A stretch of 6,473 bases of DNA. Origin: DASPWW01 sp035461345. Lineage in GTDB: Bacteria; Actinomycetota; Thermoleophilia; Solirubrobacterales; 70-9. The notes under the pieces were generated by a model. The model was not told where the DNA came from, did no database searches, and saw only the letters and a list, made by a program, of their open reading frames with translations. The translations under genes and the position numbers were made by a program. The stretch lies in NCBI GenBank assembly GCA_035461345.1, contig DATHVJ010000097.1, forward strand, positions 1 to 6,473. The letters run 5' to 3'. This document shows, piece after piece, positions 1-5,743 of this stretch (positions within the stretch are counted from its first letter, which is position 1; the number at the start of each line of letters is the position of its first letter).

Positions 1-189
1 CGACATGCCGCGCACCGCCGGCCTCCAGATCGCCGCCAGGACGAGCGCCGCGAGCGCCACCCGCAGGAGCACCGTCCCCGCCGGGCCGAGGTCGTCGAAG
101 AGCGTCGTCGCCAGCGCCGCGCCGACCTGGACCGAGACCACGCCGGCGAGTACGAGCGCCACCGACGCGGATGTGCTCGAGGCGTGCAA
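1..189 (-). CDS. EamA/RhtA-family transporter, N-terminal part (cut by window edge)
   Basis: The first 63 codons of an integral membrane exporter of the drug/metabolite transporter superfamily, running off the left edge. The visible protein begins with a short polar stretch and then two hydrophobic helices, about residues 10-30 and 38-55. Between them is the phrase SVQVGAALATTLFDDLGPAG followed by TVLLRVALAA, which is the start typical of RhtA-like (threonine/homoserine exporter) EamA proteins. The substrate cannot be deduced from this fragment. The TTG at 189 is chosen because a TACGCT box on the minus strand (201-196) lies 6 nt upstream, fitting leaderless translation, and no Shine-Dalgarno is visible. 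A GTG at 162 is in frame but would leave only a few residues before the first helix. It is divergent from the sulfotransferase unit. Family assignment is fairly firm; the start is less so. Confidence 0.8.
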   Translation of the reverse strand, partial: MHASSTSASVALVLAGVVSVQVGAALATTLFDDLGPAGTVLLRVALAALVLAAIWRPAVRGMS

Positions 190-195
190 GCCGGC

Positions 196-201
196 AGCGT
201 A
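196..201 (-). promoter_or_regulatory. -10 box of the EamA-family gene
   Basis: Minus-strand TACGCT, preceded by GC, ends 6 nt before the TTG start at 189. It fits the TAnnnT pattern expected for leaderless transcripts of GC-rich actinobacteria. No convincing -35 hexamer is visible about 17 bp upstream. Inferred from position and consensus only. Confidence 0.5.
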
Positions 202-210
202 GCCCCGCGC

Positions 211-216
211 TACCCT
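211..216 (+). promoter_or_regulatory. -10 box for the leader ORF / sulfotransferase unit
   Basis: Plus-strand TACCCT, also preceded by GC, lies 9 nt before the ATG at 226. It would start transcription at about 222-226, giving either a leaderless small ORF or a roughly 100-nt leader in front of the sulfotransferase. Together with the minus-strand box at 196-201 it forms an imperfect palindrome (AGCGTAGC, 5 bp, GCTACCCT; 7 of 8 positions pair). No -35 match is visible. Confidence 0.45.
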
Positions 217-225
217 GCGCGGCCC

Positions 226-330
226 ATGGACCAGTACCGGGCCGGCAGCGACCGGCTCAGCAGCTGGCGCGGAGCCGTCCGACCGGGGGGTTTCAATCCC
301 GCCGACCCGGGTAGTGGAGCGGCGCTTTGA
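226..330 (+). CDS. Possible 34-aa leader peptide overlapping the sulfotransferase start
   Basis: A short ORF starting at ATG 226 (MDQYRAGSDRLSSWRGAV at its N-terminus) and ending at TGA 328-330. The stop overlaps the TTG start codon of the sulfotransferase as TTGA, a geometry typical of translational coupling. The ATG sits 9 nt after a TACCCT -10-like box, so it could be read as a leaderless message. The first 15 codons all end in G or C; later codons are less biased. There is no recognisable domain, signal peptide or attenuator-like run of a single amino acid. It may equally be untranslated leader sequence, so treat it as a candidate only. Confidence 0.3.
   Translation: MDQYRAGSDRLSSWRGAVRPGGFNPADPGSGAAL
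316..319 (+). promoter_or_regulatory. Ribosome binding site of the sulfotransferase
   Basis: GGAG at 316-319 is 7 nt upstream of the TTG at 327. An in-frame stop (TAG, 312-314) lies just before it, so no earlier start is possible in this frame. This supports TTG 327 as the true start. Confidence 0.6.
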
Positions 331-1280
331 GGCTGATCGGAGCCAAGCGGACGAACGAGCGGGATTTCACTCTCGCGGAGCGGGACGAGCGCCTGGCGTG
401 GATCCTGGGGTCCTCGCGCAGCGGCAGCACCTGGCTCCTGAAGATGCTCTCCGAGCTCCAGGAGGTCGTCCCGATCGACGACCCCCATCTCGGCCACCAC
501 CTGGGCGTGTGGCGGCCGATCCCGCTCGCCTGGGCGACCGCCGAGGAGACGCCCCGCCTGACCACCCTGACGGAGGTCAAGCGCGACAAGCCCGACTATT
601 TCTTCTCCGATCGCTACCGCGACGCATGGCTGCCCGCGCTGCGTGACCTCGTCGTCGCCCGCTTCGACGCCCAGGCCCGAGACATCGCGGCCCCGCGCGG
701 GGTGCGCGAGCCCGCCGTTGTCGTCAAGGAACCGGGCTCCCACGCGGCCCCGCTCCTGTTCGCGCTCTTCCCCCGCTCGCGCCTGCTGTGGCTGCTGCGC
801 GATGGCCGCGACGTCGTCGACTCCTGGGTCGATGCCTACCGCCGCGACTCGTGGGCGCTCGACGAGGGCGCGTACCCCACCTCCACCCACGGGCGGCTAC
901 ACCTCGTGCGGTGGCTGTCGAGCGTGTGGACGTATCGCACCGAGGTCGTGCAGGTCGCCTACGAGCGTCATCCTTCCTCTCGCCGCGCCCTGGTGCGATA
1001 CGAGAACCTGCGCTCAAACCCGGCCGCGGAGCTGGAGCGAATCTGCGCCGCTCTCGAGCTCGACGTCAGCGGCCAGCGCCTGCGTTCGATCGCCGAGGAG
1101 CATTCCTTCGAGCGCGTGTCGGCGGCCCACAAGGGCGCCGGCAAGGTGGTGCGCGCCGCCAGCCCTGGGGGCTGGCGCACCAACCTGACCCCCGAGGAGC
1201 AGCAGGCGATGCTCGACATCATGGGCGACAAGCTCGCCGAGCTGCGCTACCTCCCCGGGCCCGGCGCGGTCGCCGCCTGA
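327..1280 (+). CDS. PAPS-dependent sulfotransferase family protein
   Basis: A 317-aa cytosolic enzyme expected to move a sulfuryl group from 3'-phosphoadenylyl sulfate to a hydroxyl or amine on an unknown acceptor. The 5'-phosphosulfate loop is GSSRSGSTW at residues 28-36. The 3'-phosphate-binding motif is RDGRDVVDS at residues 158-166, following the strand SRLLWLL. VVVKEP (131-136) occupies the place of the usual strand with a charged active-site pair. VRYENLRSNP (223-232) and the C-terminal GGWRTNLTPEE (281-291) also match the family, the latter being the common G-x-W-x-x-x-L-T/S-P region. The length of about 300 aa is normal. The TTG start has GGAG 7 nt upstream. It is the last gene of its unit and converges on the GDPD gene with a 24-bp gap. 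No biosynthetic partner, for example for glycolipids or natural products, is visible nearby, so the acceptor cannot be named. Confidence 0.87.
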   Translation: MRLIGAKRTNERDFTLAERDERLAWILGSSRSGSTWLLKMLSELQEVVPIDDPHLGHHLGVWRPIPLAWATAEETPRLTTLTEVKRDKPDYFFSDRYRDAWLPALRDLVVARFDAQARDIAAPRGVREPAVVVKEPGSHAAPLLFALFPRSRLLWLLRDGRDVVDSWVDAYRRDSWALDEGAYPTSTHGRLHLVRWLSSVWTYRTEVVQVAYERHPSSRRALVRYENLRSNPAAELERICAALELDVSGQRLRSIAEEHSFERVSAAHKGAGKVVRAASPGGWRTNLTPEEQQAMLDIMGDKLAELRYLPGPGAVAA

Positions 1281-1304
1281 CCCCGGCGCTCCGCTTGGAC
1301 GCGC

Positions 1305-2069
1305 TCAGCTCCCTGCGAGTTCGTCGCGCAGCTCGTGAGGACGATCGCTGACGAGGATCTCCACCCCGAGCTCGAGCATCCGGCGTCCCTGGTCCGGCGT
1401 GTTCACCGCCCCGGCGCTGATCGTCAGCCCGGCGTCATGGATCGTCGCCGCCAGTTCCTCGGAGAGGATGAAGCCCTCGAGCGACATCCCCGCGATCCCG
1501 CGGCTCTTCACCCATTCGACCAGCGCCGCGGGTGCGTAGTCCGCCCACGCGACCAGCCGCGCGTCGACCCCCTGTTCGACCGCCGCCTCACAACCGACGG
1601 TGAAGAAGCTGATCAGCTCGGCGCGCTCCCCGGTGCCGTGCGCCCGCACGATCTCGCACGCGCGTTCCGCTGTTCGCCGCGCAAGCCCATGGTCGGCATA
1701 CGCCTTGACGTCGAGTTGGTACGGGATCTGGTCCGGAATGATCTCGAGCACCTCTTCGAGCGCCATCGGATGCTGGTCGCTCGACTCTCCCGCCCCGCCG
1801 ACGATGTGGGCATCGAGAAGCTGGGCAGAGTCGTGCTCATGGGCCCACCCCGAGAGATCGGTCGAGTAGGACAGGCTCGGGTCGTGAAGCGCGAGCACGC
1901 GGTCGTCGCGCGTCAGCACGACGTCGGACTCGAGCCCTTCGACCCCGTGCGCGAGCGCTCCCTCGAGCGCCTGTCGCGACGACTCCGGGCCGTATGCGCT
2001 TCCGAAGCGATGCGCGTAGATAGGGACGGCGGCTTCCGATGCGGGCATGGGTTGGCGTGTACCCGTCAT
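1305..2069 (-). CDS. Glycerophosphodiester phosphodiesterase family protein (GDPD)
   Basis: A 254-aa TIM-barrel enzyme of the GDPD/UgpQ family, which hydrolyses glycerophosphodiesters to sn-glycerol 3-phosphate and an alcohol in phospholipid turnover. The catalytic pair His20 (AHRFGS) and His62 (ALHDPS) is present, with metal ligands Glu47 and Asp49 (LESDV) and Glu29 (GPESS) in the usual PEN position. The third acidic position, normally E-x-K, is Asp120-Val-Lys122 (LDVK). The family's C-terminal signature GVEILVSDRPHEL is at 235-247. No signal peptide is seen, so it is probably cytoplasmic. ATG 2069 is chosen; ATG 2048 (residue 8) is an equally possible start, since neither has a clear Shine-Dalgarno and the HR motif begins only at residue 20. 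The reading frame stays open further upstream to 2321, but that part overlaps the DJ-1/PfpI gene and is not GDPD-like. It converges with the sulfotransferase and diverges from the DJ-1/PfpI gene. Confidence 0.86.
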   Translation of the reverse strand: MTGTRQPMPASEAAVPIYAHRFGSAYGPESSRQALEGALAHGVEGLESDVVLTRDDRVLALHDPSLSYSTDLSGWAHEHDSAQLLDAHIVGGAGESSDQHPMALEEVLEIIPDQIPYQLDVKAYADHGLARRTAERACEIVRAHGTGERAELISFFTVGCEAAVEQGVDARLVAWADYAPAALVEWVKSRGIAGMSLEGFILSEELAATIHDAGLTISAGAVNTPDQGRRMLELGVEILVSDRPHELRDELAGS

Positions 2070-2089
2070 TCGATGCGGGTAGTCCGACG

Positions 2090-2114
2090 GCGAGAGACGA
2101 TAAGCGAGAGACGA
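2090..2114. repeat. 11-bp direct repeat in the GDPD / DJ-1 divergent intergenic region
   Basis: GCGAGAGACGA occurs at 2090-2100 and again at 2104-2114, separated by TAA, giving a 14-bp period. It lies in the 58-bp gap between two divergent genes and abuts the Shine-Dalgarno of the downstream gene. A minus-strand TATCGT (2102-2097), which could be a -10 box for the GDPD gene, straddles the spacer. The repeat is directly visible; an operator role is inference. Confidence 0.55.
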
Positions 2115-2116
2115 AG

Positions 2117-2122
2117 AGGAGG
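2117..2122 (+). promoter_or_regulatory. Shine-Dalgarno of the DJ-1/PfpI gene
   Basis: A full AGGAGG, 5 nt before ATG 2128. It is the only canonical ribosome binding site in the window and fixes the start of this gene. Confidence 0.8.
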
Positions 2123-2127
2123 CCACG

Positions 2128-2715
2128 ATGGCGGGCCAGCTAGAGGGCAAGAGGATCGCATTCCTCGTCGCGAACGAGGGAGTCGAGCAGGTCGAGCAGA
2201 CACGGCCGTGGGAGGCCGTCCGCGAGGCGGGAGCCAAAACCGAGCTGATCGCGCCCGAGGCCGGCGAGGTCCAGGCGTTCAACCACCTTGACAAGGGCGA
2301 CACCTTCCCGGTCGACCGCACCGTGTCCGGCGCCGACGCGGGCGACTACGACGGCCTGGTGCTCCCGGGCGGCGTAGCCAACCCCGACCAGCTCCGCGCC
2401 GACGACGACGCGGTCGCCTTCGTCCGCGGTTTCTTCGAGGCCGGCAAGCCGGTCGGAGCGATCTGCCACGCTCCGTGGACGCTGATCGAGGCCGAGGTCG
2501 TCCGCGGCCGCACGTTGACCTCGTGGCCCAGCCTGCAGACGGACATCCGCAACGCGGGCGGCACCTGGGTCGACGAGCAGGTCCACGTCGACGCCGGACT
2601 CGTCACGAGCCGCAACCCCGACGACCTCGACGCCTTCTGCGCCAAGATCGTCGAGGAGTTCGCCGAGGGCGTGCACGACGAGCAGCGCGAGGCGACGGTC
2701 GGCGCCAGGTCGTAG
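2128..2715 (+). CDS. DJ-1/PfpI (type 1 glutamine amidotransferase-like) family protein
   Basis: A 195-aa protein of the DJ-1/PfpI superfamily, closest in layout to YhbO/PfpI proteins, which are linked to stress resistance and reported variously as proteases, glyoxalases or deglycases. The fold's landmarks are in order: strand KRIAFLVANEGVEQVE (8-23) with conserved acid Glu20; YDGLVLPGG (74-82); the nucleophile elbow AICHAPW (111-117) with Cys113 followed by His114; and the LTSWPS and DAGLVTSRNP segments (130-135, 155-164) near the C-terminus. The length is slightly above the usual 170-190 because of a polar tail, from about residue 181 on, of no recognised function. No signal peptide is present. 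The gene has a strong Shine-Dalgarno and is divergent from GDPD. Family membership is firm; the exact activity cannot be decided from sequence alone. Confidence 0.9.
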   Translation: MAGQLEGKRIAFLVANEGVEQVEQTRPWEAVREAGAKTELIAPEAGEVQAFNHLDKGDTFPVDRTVSGADAGDYDGLVLPGGVANPDQLRADDDAVAFVRGFFEAGKPVGAICHAPWTLIEAEVVRGRTLTSWPSLQTDIRNAGGTWVDEQVHVDAGLVTSRNPDDLDAFCAKIVEEFAEGVHDEQREATVGARS

Positions 2716-2734
2716 CCGCGCAGCCTGGGTATAG

Positions 2735-2753
2735 GGGGGAGTCCGGGGGAGTC
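2735..2753 (+). repeat. Tandem GGGGGAGTC repeat after the DJ-1/PfpI gene
   Basis: GGGGGAGTC occurs at 2735-2743 and 2745-2753 with one C between, a 10-bp period, 19 bp after the DJ-1/PfpI stop codon. The rest of 2716-2848 holds no ORF I can support. The second copy sits 4 nt before an in-frame GTG (2756) and could mimic a ribosome binding site for an extended thioesterase start, but the extension would be arginine-rich and unlike the family. Confidence 0.4.
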
Positions 2754-2835
2754 GCGTGGCGCAAGTACCTCGGCATCGCCGGGCGGGCAGGGCTGATTTC
2801 ACCCCGCGGCGGACACGCCCCGAGCGGCGGCAGGA

Positions 2836-2841
2836 TAGGGT
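2836..2841 (+). promoter_or_regulatory. -10 box (TAGGGT) of the leaderless thioesterase gene
   Basis: TAGGGT is followed by exactly 7 nt and then GTG 2849. The same TAGGGT-N7-GTG arrangement occurs at the YihY gene (5985-6000). No Shine-Dalgarno is present between them, so transcription probably begins at or next to the start codon. No clear -35 is visible. Confidence 0.6.
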
Positions 2842-2848
2842 CGCTGTC

Positions 2849-3238
2849 GTGGAGCTCCCACCCGTGGCCTCGAAGCTCGACGGCGCCCTTGGCCTGACCC
2901 TCGACGGGGCTGAGGACGGCGTCGCGACCCTGCGGCTCGATCCGGGCGAGGTCGCGGTCGTCGAGGAAGAGGAGCGGAGCTACCTACACGGCGGCACGCT
3001 GGCCACCTGCATAGACACCGCCGCGTGGTACGCGGCCGCCAGCGCTTCGATGGCGGACTGGCTCGTCACCGGCCTCCAGCTCGAGGCGCTTCGCCTTGCG
3101 CGCCCTGAGCCCCACAGCGTGATCGCCCGCTGCGTCCGCGCCGGGCGCACGCGTGCCGTGGTCGACGTCGAGATCGTTTCCGACGCGGACCCGGAACGGG
3201 TGGTGACGGTGGGGCGGGTCAGCCTGCTGCGGGGCTAG
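2849..3238 (+). CDS. PaaI-family hotdog-fold acyl-CoA thioesterase
   Basis: A 129-aa protein of the 4HBT/PaaI thioesterase group, which hydrolyses acyl-CoA thioesters in the cytosol. The key motif is LHGGTLATCIDTAAWYAA at residues 46-63. His47-Gly-Gly and Asp56 match the oxyanion-hole and catalytic positions of PaaI-like enzymes, on the long central hotdog helix. The end of the protein (RAVVDVEIVSDAD, then RVVTVGRVSLLRG) is the expected pair of beta strands. The length matches the family (about 120-140). GTG 2849 is chosen because TAGGGT lies 7 nt upstream and because the longer reading from GTG 2756 would add 31 arginine-rich residues not typical of the family. The gene lies 133 bp downstream of DJ-1/PfpI on the same strand, probably as a separate transcript. 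Substrate unknown. Confidence 0.82.
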   Translation: MELPPVASKLDGALGLTLDGAEDGVATLRLDPGEVAVVEEEERSYLHGGTLATCIDTAAWYAAASASMADWLVTGLQLEALRLARPEPHSVIARCVRAGRTRAVVDVEIVSDADPERVVTVGRVSLLRG

Positions 3239-3359
3239 CAGCGGCGAAACGCAGCGGAAGTTGAACGCGACTGGCAGCGCGCGGGTGAGGGCCAAGGTCA
3301 GGTTCAGGCCGGCGCGTCGCAAGCGGACCACCCAGAGCAGGCGAATCAGGCTGATCGAG

Positions 3360-3377
3360 CGGGGCTAGCGAGCCCCG
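3360..3377. terminator. GC-rich hairpin between convergent genes, possible bidirectional terminator
   Basis: CGGGGCT AGCG AGCCCCG forms a perfect 7-bp stem with a 4-nt loop. It lies 121 bp after the thioesterase stop and 50 bp beyond the hydrolase stop, where two convergent transcripts should end. There is no T-run on either strand, so it is not a canonical intrinsic terminator. The rest of the 189-bp gap (3239-3427) shows no gene or RNA that I recognise. Confidence 0.4.
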
Positions 3378-3427
3378 GTGGAGACAGCGACCACTTCAGC
3401 CCCATCGGTGGCGGAGAAGGTGCGGCG

Positions 3428-5698
3428 TCAGCGGCCCCCGCCGAACTCCCGGTTCTCGAACGGGACGTACTCGCGGCAGGGCTGACCGCGCAATCCCGGG
3501 CACGGCGGCAGGCCGACCGGCGCCTCGAGCCCCGAAACGACCGGCAGCACGACCCGCGAGCGGCGCTTGCTGGAGTGGGCGACGTCGACCGTGGGAGTGC
3601 CGTCCGGCTCGGTCTCGGCGAACGCCCAGACCGGCTGATCGCCCCCCGGCGCCGAGACTGTGACGCGGATGCGCGAGCCCTCGCGGTAGACGTGCCCCTG
3701 GTAGTAGAGCGGGATCACCACCTTGACCCAGCGATCCCGCGGCAGGGTCCGCGCGTCCGCCTCGCGATAGCTCGGATACGGCTCGAGCAGCGTGCTGCGG
3801 CCGCTGGCGAGCTTGCGCGCCCCGGTCCGCAGCCACCCGCTCTGCACGAAGGTCTCCTTGCCGTCCGGGCGGATCTCGGACACCGTGGCCTGGAGGTCGA
3901 CGTTGCGCGCCGAGGACCGCAGCCAAAGCTGCACCGCGCCCGCGCCGAGCACGGCGGTGTCCGAGCCGAGCGGTGCGGTCGCGTACGACAGCGCCCGACC
4001 CGTGGCGCTCTGGGTCCACTCGTAGTCGGGGGACGCCGTCCACAGCCCTCCCGGCCCGGAGTCGGTGTCGCCGCTGAAGTCGGTGGGCGGTCGCGCCCCA
4101 GGGTCCCAGACAAAGCGGTCGGCACCCCGCTTCCCGACCCGGTCCTTGAGCCTGCCGCCGCTCCGGAGGAACCACGAGCGGGGCCTGACGCCAGGCGGGG
4201 GGAAGCGCCTGAACGAGGCCTCGAACGCGGGAACGGGCGCGCCCGGGCGGCTCCCGCCGGCGCCGTTCTCGAACAGGACGCGCGCCCGAGGCAGGTCCTC
4301 GAAGGCGGCAAGCGCGGAGTCGAAGTCGGGCTGCTGCTGAATCGGGTCGTCCGGCAGCGTCACCCCCGGGACGCCCATCCCGGCGGCATAGAGTACGGGC
4401 GCGGCGGCGCGCTGCGCCGGGGACAGCTGCGGTCGCCGACGCGCGACGTACAGCTCGAGGAAGTCGAACCAGCGGTTGAAGGCCTCGGGGTCGAGCGAGT
4501 CGGAGTGGGTGCCGTTGGTGAACGTGAACCACTTCCGCTTCGTACCCTTGAAGCGCCTGGCGAGCGCGGGGCAGTGGCCGCCGGTCTGCTCGTCCTGCCA
4601 CTGGCACGCGAGGTAGACGGGGACCTCGATCTTCTTGACGAACTTGATCGGCGACAGCGGGTCGGCCACCCGCGGCCGGTAATAACGGTTGTTTCGAATC
4701 CCCGCGAGCAGGTCGACGGCCTCGGGGTGCAGGTCCTGGTTCGCCTTGCACGTCTGGTCGCCGTCCTCGATCCGCCTCCACGCCCACCGCTGGCCGCTGT
4801 CCGGGCCCGCGGGCCGCGAGTCCTCGACGCGGTCCTTCACCCACTCCAGCGTGAAGCCAGTGTTGAGGATGCCGCCGGGATACAGCATCGTGTACGAGTC
4901 GTCGAACACCGACAGCGGAGTGATCGCGGCAAGGTTGGGCGGGCGGGTGGCGGCGACGAACAGCTGGCTGATCCCGCCGTACGAGATCCCGAGCATCCCT
5001 ACCTTGCCGTGCATCGCCCACGGCTGGCGGGCGACGGTTTCGACCACGTCGTAGCCGTCGAGAGACTGCAGCGGCTCGAAGTAGTTGAACGCCCCTCCCG
5101 AGCACCCAGTGCCGCGCATGTTGACGTCGACGACGGCGTAGCCGAGCAGCTCGGCGACGGGCTGGATGCCGGCCGCGGGGCCCGACGGATCCGCGTAGCC
5201 GTAGCCGGAGTACTCGACCAGCGTCGGATAGGGGCCCTGGTCGGCAGGACCCGGCAGGTGGACGTTGATCGCGAGCTTGGTCCCGTCGCGGGTGGTCAGG
5301 TACCCGTACCCGCCGGCGGGGAGGTCCTGGTCGTAGATCGCCTTGTTGGGCGGCTTCGGCCGGGGGGTGAGCACGCGAAGCTTCGGTGTCTTCACCGCCG
5401 CGCCGGGCTCGCTCACGCGGTACCCGCGGCCGGGCTCGACGTGGCGGAATACCACGCCTCCCAGCTCCCCGGCACGCTGGCCCTCGACCTTGTCCCCGCG
5501 ACGCAGGAGCTTTATCCGCGCGCCGGGCGTTGCGCCCGTGACCTGGACCTGCTCGACGCTGCCCCGCGCGTGGAGCTGCGTCTGCTCGGAGACCCCGGCG
5601 GGTGCGGGCGATGCCGCCACGAGCCCGATCAGGGCAGCCGCCGCCAGACCTCCGGCCAACCACCCCGCGCGGCGCGCAATCTCCCCCCTGGGCTCCAT
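3428..5698 (-). CDS. Secreted CocE/X-Pro dipeptidyl-peptidase-type serine hydrolase
   Basis: A 756-aa exported alpha/beta hydrolase of the CocE/NonD or PepX (S15) class, acting on esters or on Xaa-Pro peptides; the sequence does not decide which. An N-terminal signal peptide is seen: basic GEIARRAG, hydrophobic core at about 12-30, and a likely Ala-type cleavage near SPAPAG (30-35). Residues about 36-110 look like a small beta-rich domain, followed by the catalytic domain. Nucleophile Ser239 is in GISYGG (237-242), Asp369 in QWQDEQTGG, His398 in NGTHSDS. Tyr163 (VEYSGYG) and Tyr240 fit the oxyanion hole, and RGTGCSGG (195-202) is the family's conserved loop. From about 500 to 720 comes the jelly-roll PepX_C domain. 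The tail has CPGLRGQPC (733-741). Six cysteines suit an extracellular protein with disulfides. ATG 5698 is preferred over in-frame ATG 5752 because it places the signal peptide at the N-terminus and has a weak GAGAG 8 nt upstream. Confidence 0.88.
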   Translation of the reverse strand: MEPRGEIARRAGWLAGGLAAAALIGLVAASPAPAGVSEQTQLHARGSVEQVQVTGATPGARIKLLRRGDKVEGQRAGELGGVVFRHVEPGRGYRVSEPGAAVKTPKLRVLTPRPKPPNKAIYDQDLPAGGYGYLTTRDGTKLAINVHLPGPADQGPYPTLVEYSGYGYADPSGPAAGIQPVAELLGYAVVDVNMRGTGCSGGAFNYFEPLQSLDGYDVVETVARQPWAMHGKVGMLGISYGGISQLFVAATRPPNLAAITPLSVFDDSYTMLYPGGILNTGFTLEWVKDRVEDSRPAGPDSGQRWAWRRIEDGDQTCKANQDLHPEAVDLLAGIRNNRYYRPRVADPLSPIKFVKKIEVPVYLACQWQDEQTGGHCPALARRFKGTKRKWFTFTNGTHSDSLDPEAFNRWFDFLELYVARRRPQLSPAQRAAAPVLYAAGMGVPGVTLPDDPIQQQPDFDSALAAFEDLPRARVLFENGAGGSRPGAPVPAFEASFRRFPPPGVRPRSWFLRSGGRLKDRVGKRGADRFVWDPGARPPTDFSGDTDSGPGGLWTASPDYEWTQSATGRALSYATAPLGSDTAVLGAGAVQLWLRSSARNVDLQATVSEIRPDGKETFVQSGWLRTGARKLASGRSTLLEPYPSYREADARTLPRDRWVKVVIPLYYQGHVYREGSRIRVTVSAPGGDQPVWAFAETEPDGTPTVDVAHSSKRRSRVVLPVVSGLEAPVGLPPCPGLRGQPCREYVPFENREFGGGR

Positions 5699-5732
5699 CG
5701 ACAAAACTCTCTCACTTTTCCGTGTCCGCGGA

Positions 5733-5743
5733 CCCCACACCGG
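5733..5743 (-). repeat. Left arm of an 11-bp inverted repeat (CCGGTGTGGGG on minus strand)
   Basis: The minus strand reads CCGGTGTGGGG here, 34 bp upstream of the hydrolase ATG. It is an exact 11-bp inverted match to 5894-5904, so the element points in the direction of transcription in front of each divergent gene. It would lie within coding sequence if the hydrolase began at ATG 5752. Confidence 0.5.

Noticed and set aside
290..300. GTTTCAATCCC, resembling the start of many CRISPR repeats
   Set aside because: Only one copy exists in the window, there is no repeat-spacer periodicity and no cas gene, and it lies in a leader region of GC-rich sequence.
1335..2291. Long open plus-strand frame (318 codons) opposite the GDPD gene
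   Set aside because: The minus strand gives a clear GDPD with catalytic motifs; the plus-strand product is arginine-rich without any recognisable domain, as expected for an antisense shadow in GC-rich DNA.
2756..2848. N-terminal extension of the thioesterase from GTG 2756
   Set aside because: It would add 31 residues rich in arginine with no match to the family; the GTG at 2849 has an excellent leaderless promoter and gives the normal length.
2984..3331. Minus-strand frame opposite the thioesterase extending into the 3239-3427 gap
   Set aside because: No recognised motif, and most of it is antisense to the thioesterase core.
3345..3355. Small palindrome ATCAG-G-CTGAT in the convergent gap
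   Set aside because: A 5-bp arm is too short to distinguish from chance, and there is no promoter nearby for an operator to act on.
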